Source: Isoetes taiwanensis (Eukaryota; Streptophyta; Lycopodiopsida; Isoetales; Isoetaceae). From it: DNA of 64,000 nucleotides. The stretch is taken from contig JAJEKV010000177.1 in assembly GCA_021234155.1 (NCBI GenBank), positions 186,001-250,000 of the forward strand, written 5' to 3'. Positions 57,260 to 64,000 of this stretch are shown here, piece after piece (position 1 is the first letter of the stretch; each line of letters begins with the position of its first letter). Both the position numbers and the translations under genes were made by a program. The notes beneath the pieces are model-generated. The model saw only the letters and a program-made list of their open reading frames with translations, was not told the DNA's origin and did no database searches.

Positions 57260-58880
57260 TCTATTTTGATTGAGGTGCTTACCCATGAGCATCTAGAACC
57301 TTCCAAAATAATCTATTTTAGTTCTGTGCAACATTTCTAAAACACTTTCTATTTTTAGACTGAGGTGCTTGCCCATGAGCATCTAGAACATTTTTTTTTT
57401 CAAGATTTATATTGTACACCTTTATTTTGAAATATTTTAGAACATTCTATTGTGGCTCTTTGCAAAATCTTAAAAAATCTTTCTATTTTTATATTGAGGT
57501 GCTTAACTATGAGCATGCTAGAGCTTTCTAGAACATTGTAGAGCTTTTTGGAACTATCTAAGACATTCTAGAACATTCTAATATGTTCTACGGTGCATTG
57601 TTCTAGTTTTAGCATGTTCTTACAGTGCAACCCATGAAGATTCCTCTAGATTCTCTTAGAAATTTTTATTTTTAGATTGAGGTGCTTACCCATGAGCATT
57701 TAGAATATTCCAGAACAATCTATTTTGGATCCGTGCGACAATTCTAATTCTATTTTTAGACTGAGCTGCTTGCCCATGAGCATCTAGAACATTATATAAT
57801 AATTTTATTTAAGAAAACTTTCTATTTTTAGACTTAGCTGCTTCCCCCTAAGCATATAGAACATTTTAAACCATTCCATTTAAGAAAACATTCTATTTTT
57901 AGAATGTGGTGCTTGCCCATGAGCATCTAGATAATTTTCCTTGCAAGATTTATGTTCAACACCTTCATTTAGGAACAATTTAGAACATTCTATCGTGGCT
58001 CTTTGATAAGCATGTAGAATATTCTAAAACTTTCTAGAATATTCTAGAGCTTTTTAGAACTATTTAAGACATTCTAAAACATTCTAGTCTTAGGTTAACG
58101 TGCTTACCCACGACTGTCTAGAACGTTCTAGACCTCTCTATAACATTATAGAGCTTTCAAAAAGAAAAAACCTATTTTTAGAACGAGGTGCTTATCCATA
58201 AGCATGTAGAACAATCTAGAACATGCTAAAACATTCTATTTTGGATTGTTTTGCAATATTTCTAAAAAGGTTTCTATTTTTAGATTGAGATGCTTATTCA
58301 TCAGCATCTAGAACATTCTATAATATTAGTTTACTGTTTGCAAAGTTTCAAAAACATTCCATTTTTAGACTAAGGTGCTTATCTATGAGCATCTGGAATA
58401 TTATAGAACATTCCCAAAATATTCTATCTTATCTCTTTGAAAAATGTCAAAAGAACTTTCTATTTTTACATTAGGGTGTTTACCCATTAGCATCTTGAAT
58501 ATTCCAAAACATTATATCTTGACTCTATTCAAAAAAACTTAAGAACCTTCTATTTTTAAATTAAGATGCTTACACATGAGTATCTAGAATATTCCATAAC
58601 TATCTAGGACATGATAGAATTTTTTAAAACTATCTAAAATATTTTAGAACATTCTATTTTGACTCTACACAAAATTTCAAAAAAAAGTTTCTATTTTTTG
58701 AGTAAGATACTTACCCACGAGTATCTAAAATATTCTAGAATTATCTAGAATATTATAGAGCTTCCCAAAATTATCTAGAACTTTCCACGCGGTTTCTATT
58801 TTTATATTGACGTGCTTAGCCGTGAGCATTCCAGAATGTTCTAGAACTATCTAGAGCATTCTACAACATTCTAGGATTCA
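57260..58880. repeat. Degenerate minisatellite rich in heat-shock-element-like motifs
   Basis: About fifteen diverged copies of a roughly 90-120 bp unit. Each holds a GAGGTGCTTACCCATGAGCA-type phrase, a TTCTATTTTTAGA phrase and TCTAGAACATTC runs. GAA and TTC blocks spaced by two bases recur: three units at 57566-57578 and 58032-58044, and four units at 58829-58846 (TTCCAGAATGTTCTAGAA). This array is absent from the inner copies, where the spacer is about 135 bp. Confidence 0.85.
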
Positions 58881-58969
58881 AAAAAATACTATTTATCTAT
58901 CTATTTACTCTATTTTAATTTAATTCTTGCCTTAAAGTATATATGAAAAATTATTTTATTTATTGAATT

Positions 58970-59045
58970 AATACTTGGTCTAGTGGTTAGAGTGGGGGGT
59001 TTGTGGAGTAATGACTAAGGTTTAAATCCTTCCAATAACATAAAA
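58970..59045 (+). repeat. tRNA-derived SINE-like head with Pol III A and B boxes
   Basis: A box TGGTCTAGTGG (58976-58986) and B box GGTTTAAATCC (59019-59029), 32 bp apart, matching tRNA-type internal promoters; B is two C-to-T-type changes from GGTTCGAATCC. The body beyond is A+T-rich. The tRNA cloverleaf is not maintained, so it is a SINE head or tRNA-related fragment rather than a tRNA gene. Target duplications were not identified. Confidence 0.5.
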
Positions 59046-59084
59046 ATTTTAAAAAGCTTTTTCTTAAAATTTGTTGAAAATACC

Positions 59085-59690
59085 AAGGCCCGAGCATGCA
59101 ATGTGAGCCGTAGGATCTTGGACCAAGGATTAGAATCAATCTGGACCGTAGGATCATGTAGGATATATCTAAAGCAACATGAGCCGTACGATCTCGGATC
59201 GACGATCAGGATCAAGAATAACCTAGACCGTAGGATCAATTACATATAATTCCCAAAGCCATATGGACCGTAGGATATGTATCGAAGCAACCTGAGCCGT
59301 AGGATCTCGGATCGACGATCAGGATGAAGAGCAACCTGGGCCGTTGGATCGATTACATAAAATTCCCAAAGCCATGTGCACCATAGGATATGTCTCAAAG
59401 CAACATGAGCCGTAGGATCTCGGATCGACGATCAGAATGAAGAGCAACCTGGGCCGTTGGATTGATTACATATAATTCCCAAAGCCATGTGGACCGTAGG
59501 ATATGTCTCAAAGCAACGTGAGCCGTAGGATCTCAGATCGACGATCAGGATCAGATCAACCTAGACCGTAGGATCGTCTATATGGAATCTATATAGAAAC
59601 TCCCAAGCCATCTGGGCCATAGGATACGTGCCAAAGCCCTGTGGACCGTAGGATCTCGAATGGACGGCCGGATTTAGCGCGACAAACATA
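59085..59690. repeat. About 112 bp tandem repeat (GAGCCGTAGGATCTCGG)
   Basis: Five to six units beginning near 59104, 59183, 59295, 59408, 59519 and 59640. Each contains GAGCCGTAGGATCTCGGATC, GACGATCAGGAT, CCGT(A/T)GGATCGATTACATA and TTCCCAAAGCCAT. Period is 111-113 bp in the middle. GGATC and CGATC motifs are dense. It is absent from the inner copies. Confidence 0.9.
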
Positions 59691-59756
59691 AGAACATATA
59701 TATGTTAGATATATGTAATAATAATTTTAGTACAATGCCTCTGGGATCAAGAGTAA

Positions 59757-61285
59757 CTATTCTTGGAATTGCCAGTAGGATGGGTTATCCTGAAGAAACT
59801 TCTTAACTTGGGCCGTTCCTACGGAGCGTCCCAAGTTCCTGAGGATGTTCGTTGATGTCCCGCCCTGCAAGGCTTGCACCAAGTCTTCTACCCTGCGGTC
59901 GGACGTGTAGGCCGCGGTCACTGCCAGTCTTCCCTGCCGTCGGTATGGTATGGCGAAGTCGAAGATGTCAAGTGCCATCGTTTTCTTGACTAGGATGACA
60001 TGGTCAACTGTTGGGAGCAGTTGAGCATGCCTACCAAAGCCGGAGAGTGCGATGAGCATGAACACTCCTTCTTCGCCCCTTGGGCTAAACTTGCGGTGTA
60101 TGACCGCTATCCTTCCGTCCATCAGTAGAGGCAGATAATGCCTCAGCAACCTGTCCCTGCTTGCTGCCGATGATTCGTCGTCCCCTCGGGCACCAGCTCT
60201 ATGTCTTCCGGCATATTCGTCGACGTAAATCTCTGTGAATTCTCTGTAGTCCCTGACTGTCGAGGTGATTCGCCTGAGGTCGATCTCGCCTTTTCTTTCT
60301 GTGGGGGCTGGTGTCGAAGAACTCGGCATCAAAATGTTGGTGGTCTTGCCACGGATCCCCATCCGTTCTTGGATGGCGTAGAACTCTTCTTCAGACGGCA
60401 GGTCCCGAGCTTCCATCATCTGCCGGATGCTGCTGTAGACTTGGATGTCTGAAGTCGACTCCCCGGTGTAGGTGTCGGCTTCTCTTACCTGAATTGGGAA
60501 GTCGGAAGCTCCCCGGACAATGAAATCATCCAGAGCTGGTTGTTGCCGCAGAAGATGCAGCAACTCGTCAAGTCGCTACTTCCTGTCTCTGCATTCGGGG
60601 AGGTTCTGGATGTCACTGAGGAGCAGGTACTCCTGGCCGTTGATGATGATGGGGGCTAGGCTTGTGATACCTAGCCCGAGCGGGGGAGCGATCCTGAGTG
60701 TCTGCCGGTCCTGTTCGAAGATCGGTATCTCCTGCTCTGCTAGTTGCCGCTCTTCTTCGGGGTCGAGCTCGACGTAGTCCTCGTCATCAGAGTCCTCGTC
60801 TTCGGCTCTTCCTTCTTGCTCCTGTTGATACTGCAAAAGGAGCTGACCTTCTGCTGAGGATGCTAAGGGGTTTACATCCATGGGGGGAATAGAGGTTTCC
60901 CCAATGGGGTTCTGGGCACGGTGGGAAAGAAAGATTGCTAGGGCGGCGGTGTAGGAGAAATACTTGGTCCTATCAACGGTCAAGACCATGTAGTCTGGCA
61001 ATCTCTGAGCCTTGTTGGTCAGATACTTGCAATGCTGGGAACATCACCCAAGGCTGCTTGAAGGGATGGCCTAGGAACAAAATAGCCTGTACAAGGGGGA
61101 AGCTGTACTAAGGACGGTCCTACCCTAGCTTGGAACTCGGTCATGACTTCTCTATAGGCTGGGGTTGCCTGCATAGTGGCTTGGACATCTATCTCTTTCT
61201 GGAAAACTCAGAAAATGGCATTGACATCGGTCTCAGCTGCATGGGCACTGGCGCTATACCATCACCTAAAATCAGCAGTTGCCAT
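59757..61285 (-). pseudogene. Second accessory gene of the outer element (unknown function, about 500 aa)
   Basis: Begins at ATG 61285 (MATADF), about 105 bp below a TATA box. Lesions: two TGA codons near the start, a one-base loss near 61035, and a TAG at 60576-60578. The long open parts are 61001-60579 and 60563-59757. Order of features: LPPCTGYFVPR; KYLTNKAQRLPDYMVLTVDR; RAQNPIGETSIPPMDVNPLA; an acidic stretch (DEDSDDEDYVELDPEEE); ITSLAPIIINGQEYLLLSDI; LDDFIVRGASDFPIQV; VIHRKFSPRGEEGVFMLIAL; SYWQFQE at the end. It resembles no family I know: not a protease, envelope or movement-type protein by any motif I can see. It is conserved in the same place in both inner copies. Confidence 0.75.
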
Positions 61286-61386
61286 GGATCTAGAGAAGAT
61301 TGGACTAACAAATAGACCTCAGGGAGCTGGAAGATCGCCTAGAAGGTCGGGAGCAAACTTATAGGATGCTAAGTGAGAAATGGGGC

Positions 61387-61395
61387 CTATTTATA
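61387..61395 (-). promoter_or_regulatory. TATA box of the second accessory gene (outer)
   Basis: TATAAATAG on the minus strand inside GTTTATAAATAGG, 102-110 bp upstream of the ATG at 61285. Confidence 0.65.
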
Positions 61396-61589
61396 AACAA
61401 GGGAAAAACCCTAATTTTTGGATCACTTGGAAAACTCTTGGGGTTGGGCAAATCTGACCTATCTTGAGGTCCCAATGGGGATTGGAAGGCTAATTTGAGG
61501 GTTTGAGCATGACTAGGACTATCTAATGAACCTATTGCAACAAACTAGAGGTCAATTGGATATGGCCTGCTGGAGAAAATGCTAGAAGG

Positions 61590-61654
61590 TCTCACGGTGT
61601 GCGCCAGGAGGCAAAACCAAAATTTGGTTTTTGGTCTGGGCGCATACCGTGAGA
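61590..61654 (-). repeat. 65 bp hairpin, copy 1
   Basis: Arms TCTCACGGTGTGCGCC and GGGCGCATACCGTGAGA are inverse with few mismatches, and the interior AAACCAAAATTTGGTTT is itself palindromic. Nearly identical to 61792-61856. Confidence 0.85.
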
Positions 61655-61791
61655 CATTGGCCCCAATTTGGTCTAGACTTATCTAAACAAGGTGAATTAA
61701 GGGTCAAACATGATAATCTCATCGAGATATGCAAGATTGACCCCTTACTTGGCCGATTTGGAGATGTTTTGGACTAGTTTAGGCATGAAGG

Positions 61792-61856
61792 TCTCACGGT
61801 GTGCGCCAGGAGGCAAAACCAAAATCTGGTTTTTGGTCTGGGCGCATACCGTGAGA
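61792..61856 (-). repeat. 65 bp hairpin, copy 2
   Basis: Same structure as 61590-61654. Both lie between the H3-like gene and the second accessory gene. Confidence 0.85.
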
Positions 61857-62000
61857 CATTGGGCACTATTTGGCCTAGAAATGTCCAATTTAACTAAAAT
61901 AAAGGGCAATTATTGCTAATTCAACCTAATTAACAACGATTATGCACTTATAACTTACTTAAAACAACTTTATATTAACAAAAATTTGTCATTTACAAAA

Positions 62001-63242
62001 TTAATGGGGTTCTCCCTTAATGTGACTGGCGAGGTGCATGTCTTTCTTCATTAAGGTTACCCTCTTGGCATGTACAGTGCAGGCTGTTGAGTCTTCAAAA
62101 TGCTGCACCAGCTTCTGCTCGGTTGCTTCCTGTAATGCTAGCAGCATCTCGTCTGTTACCCTCATGTCAGAGTTGTATTCTTGCACAACTTCCCTCACTA
62201 GCCGAGCGAACGGTGCACGGGGAATAAGGAAGCCGTAGCTGCGCTGAAAATGCCTGATCTCCCATATTGCTCGTGACAGGTTGGACTTGGCTTTCCTTTT
62301 CGTTGGCTTCTTTGGAGGAACAGGCTTCTCTGGCGGCGGCTTGAGCGTCTGCTTCTTGGATGGCCGTCCACCTGCTACAAAAGTGATCTTGTTCGCCTGA
62401 TAGTAGGAGTTGTAAGCCTCCCACTTCTTCATGAACTCGTGATGTGCCTTTAGCTTCTTCTGGTAGACCCTGATAGGGTCTATCACGTATGATTCCCGGG
62501 CAGGCCGAGGCGGCTTCTTCAGGTCCTTCTCCCAAGTCGGGTAGGGTGGGGGCACCTGCACCTGCTGGTTCTGCTCTCCCTCCTCTTGGGCTGGCTGGTC
62601 CCCTTCTGCTGGCTTGGAGGGGCTCCCTACCTCCAGGTTCGGGTTGAAGTCGTCGTCATCAGAATCGTCGGAGGAGGCGGGCTGGTCGGCTGGTCGTTCC
62701 TGGATGACGACCTTGACGTTCAGCGTCTTCTTCAACTTCCTCTTGGGATCCTCCACGTATTTGCCCTTTTTCTTCTTCTTTTCTTCCGCCTCCTTGGCCT
62801 CCTTTTCTTCTCTCTTCCTCTTCTTCTCCGCCTTTTTCTTCTCCCTGCGCCGTTCCTTTGCCTCGTGCATTCGGATCCACGCCTCGAGCTGTTCTTCCTC
62901 CGTCGGCTCGGGGGTGGGCTTCCTCTGCTCTTCGTGTACTTCGGCCTCCCGCTCTCGGTCTGTCCTCTCCTCTTCTTATATCTCTCGCTCTATCTGCTCG
63001 TACACTTCTTGGGTCTCTTCATTCATTGAACTCGGAGATCCAATGTCCTCTTCCTCGAGTACTTCCGTTGATCCCTGGGATCCCTTCTCTTGATGCTCGT
63101 CTAACGGGGTCTCGCCTGATGAAGTTGGGCCTCCCCTCGCGAGAAGTCACTCCCGAAGCATTTGCTGTATGAGGCTCGGATCTTGGGCGCTAGGCATTTC
63201 GCCTGCTCGAGGAACCCGAGCAGTCTGTTTGGTTCTCGCCAT
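62001..63242 (-). pseudogene. Histone H3-like accessory gene of the chromovirus (H3 tail + linker + H3 fold)
   Basis: ATG at 63242 opens MARTKQTARVPRAGEMP; the first nine residues equal the H3 N-terminus including K4, with V instead of K9. A Glu/Lys-rich linker of about 300 residues follows. The last 86 codons (about 62261-62004) are an H3 histone fold: WEIRHFQRSYGFLI for the alpha-N helix, PFARLVREVVQEYNSDMRV for alpha1/loop 1, LLALQEATEQKLVQHFEDS for alpha2, CTVHAKRVTLMKKDMHLA for loop 2/alpha3, aligning to canonical H3 without gaps at about half identity by eye. Loop 1 has H3 length, not the longer CenH3 length. A TGA (63147-63149) and a TAA in the linker break this copy, while 62870-62001 is open (289 codons). 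TATA box at 63341-63350. Role unknown; probably nuclear. Confidence 0.88.
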
Positions 63243-63340
63243 GTTTTACGTCTCGTCGGTCGGAGGTCGGGCGCCCAAAAATTGCCTCAAAAAGCGGGAG
63301 CAAATTTCTAAACAGGAAGTCTACAAATGGGGGTCTAGGT

Positions 63341-63350
63341 CTATTTATAG
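63341..63350 (-). promoter_or_regulatory. TATA box of the H3-like gene (outer)
   Basis: CTATAAATAG on the minus strand, 99 bp upstream of the ATG. The same ten bases stand at matching positions in both inner copies. Confidence 0.68.
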
Positions 63351-63452
63351 TTTGGCCAATTTCAGGTCAAATTCTAAGTTACTCTTTTTCATGTGCCAAA
63401 GCACCTATTAACCTATAACATATGCTTACTTCAGACTTTTCTAATCCATTGG

Positions 63453-63517
63453 TTTCATGGTGTGCACTGGGAGGCAAAACCAAAATCTGATTTTGGGCCT
63501 GGGCGTATACCGCGAGA
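63453..63517 (-). repeat. 65 bp hairpin, copy 3 (degenerate)
   Basis: TTTCATGGTGTGCACTGGG and CCTGGGCGTATACCGCGAGA, a diverged version of the hairpin, upstream of the H3-like gene. Confidence 0.7.
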
Positions 63518-63664
63518 CATTTGGCATTTATGACTAAATTATGGGATTTCCAGGCATATTCCTAGGGGTATAACATACAGATCTAATTAATTCTTACCTT
63601 AAAACTCGATTTAGCATGTTAGTTTGTTAAAATTCATCATGTTTCAAGGTGATTGTGGCCCATG

Positions 63665-63729
63665 TCTCACGGAGTGCGCTGGGAGGCAAAACCAAAATTT
63701 GGTTTTTGGCCTGGGCGCATACCGTGAGA
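63665..63729 (-). repeat. 65 bp hairpin, copy 4
   Basis: TCTCACGGAGTGCGCTGGG and CCTGGGCGCATACCGTGAGA with the AAACCAAAATTTGGTTT interior. Confidence 0.82.
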
Positions 63730-63927
63730 CATTTGCTACTTTAGGTCAAAATTTATTCAACTTTTTAGTTTTCTTGGTTCTTCAATTCTTCTAACTGTTA
63801 TTACCTTAGCATATACTACAAAAATGAGAAAAAAAACATTTCCCACTTTTTCGAGGTTTGAGAATCCTACTAAGTTAGTACTACTGGGAGTATGGTCAGT
63901 GCTTTGCTCTTGGTCACCAAGAACATT
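63730..63927 (-). other. 5' leader after the primer-binding site
   Basis: Noncoding leader, conserved in the inner copies (CCCACTTTTTCGAGG..TTGAG and AAGTTAGTACT). A packaging or dimerisation role is expected from retroelement biology but not shown. Confidence 0.5.
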
Positions 63928-63939
63928 GCTCTGATACCA
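63928..63939 (-). promoter_or_regulatory. Primer-binding site for initiator methionine tRNA
   Basis: Minus strand TGGTATCAGAGC, complementary to the 3' end of plant tRNA-iMet, one base from the LTR end. It sets the direction of the element and marks the 5' LTR. Confidence 0.93.
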
Positions 63940-63940
63940 C

Positions 63941-64000
63941 TGTGACGTCCCCTACTCATATACGGTGCACTCACCGTATACAAACATGAGTTCATCCCCC
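63941..64000 (-). repeat. 5' LTR of the outer element (first 60 bp, runs off the window)
   Basis: TGTGACGTCCCCTACTCATA and onward; it differs from 1407-1466 at one position. Confidence 0.92.

Larger units (their letters stand above)
1407..64000 (-). mobile_element. Giant chromovirus (Ty3/gypsy) with two accessory genes, twice interrupted
   Basis: LTR retrotransposon read on the minus strand. Order in its own 5'-3' sense: 5' LTR (63941 to beyond the window), iMet primer-binding site, H3-like gene, second accessory gene, repeat-rich spacer, gag, protease, reverse transcriptase, RNase H, integrase, chromodomain, polypurine tract, 3' LTR (1407-3014). The first 60 bp of the two LTRs differ at one position, supporting one element. 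A hAT-like element (4217-22466) splits the integrase C-terminus and a 30 kb LTR concatemer (24493-54521) splits RT; both leave clean target duplications, and the coding sequence rejoins in frame across each. Removing them leaves about 14.2 kb plus the second LTR. Multiple lesions show it is inactive. Confidence 0.93.

Noticed and set aside
58970-59045. A functional tRNA gene
   Set aside because: Only the A and B boxes fit; no acceptor or anticodon stems can be drawn.
59085-59690. CRISPR-like array
   Set aside because: Units are contiguous with no unique spacers, and the sequence is plant nuclear DNA.
62614-63093. Long + strand frame rich in Ser (159 codons) opposite the H3-like gene
   Set aside because: Antisense shadow of the Glu/Lys-rich linker; low complexity and no family wording.
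62001-63242. Reading the H3-like gene as a centromeric CenH3
   Set aside because: The tail start is canonical H3 and loop 1 has H3 length without the extra residues usual in CenH3; it also lies inside a retroelement.
62001-63242. Chance retrocopy of a host H3 gene dropped into one element
   Set aside because: The same gene, TATA box and hairpins occupy the same place in three copies of two subfamilies, and a long linker separates tail and fold.

Overview
The window is plant nuclear DNA made almost entirely of transposable elements. Low-copy host genes appear only as broken fragments: several pentatricopeptide-repeat (PPR) pieces and the last exon of a nodulin-like/NFD4-type MFS transporter. 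The wording of the PPR pieces, the very large nested elements and the chromodomain Ty3/gypsy elements suggest a land plant with a big, repeat-rich genome. A fern is my best guess; this is inference, not proof. No intact host gene is present.

Layout. (1) 1-1140 is the decayed 3' part of a Ty3/gypsy pol on the + strand. (2) From 1407 to beyond 64000 lies one giant chromovirus (Ty3/gypsy with chromodomain) on the - strand: 3' LTR 1407-3014, polypurine tract 3015-3027, chromodomain at about 3945-4075, and at the far end a tRNA-iMet primer-binding site 63928-63939 and the first 60 bp of the 5' LTR. Without its insertions it would be about 16 kb. (3) It is interrupted twice. At the integrase C-terminus sits an 18.25 kb hAT-like element (4217-22466; 13 bp TIR CAGGGATAGGTTC, 8 bp target duplication GTAGGATT) carrying PPR and MFS fragments and a nested 2 kb Mutator-like element (14305-16340). 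In the reverse transcriptase sits a 30 kb LTR concatemer of a related subfamily (24493-54521; 5 bp target duplication AACTC): seven LTRs, two internal regions, and four LTR-LTR junctions with a constant 5 bp spacer.

The unusual biology is in the 5' part of the chromovirus. Before gag it carries two extra reading frames, each with its own TATA box about 100-115 bp upstream. The first (63242 down to 62001) starts with the histone H3 tail MARTKQTAR and ends, after a long charged linker, in an ungapped H3 histone fold. The second (61285 down to 59757) encodes an unrecognised protein of roughly 500 aa. Both frames, the TATA boxes and pairs of hairpins around the H3 frame recur in the two diverged inner copies. 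The element therefore encodes a histone H3 look-alike together with an integrase chromodomain.

The outer copy is dead: stop codons, one-base frameshifts, and protease DSG changed to DLG. The inner copies look even more broken, but their differences cluster at CTG/CAG sites and change abruptly between clean and noisy patches. That looks more like assembly or basecalling error than decay, so the apparent frameshifts between about 24.75 and 54.5 kb should not be trusted.
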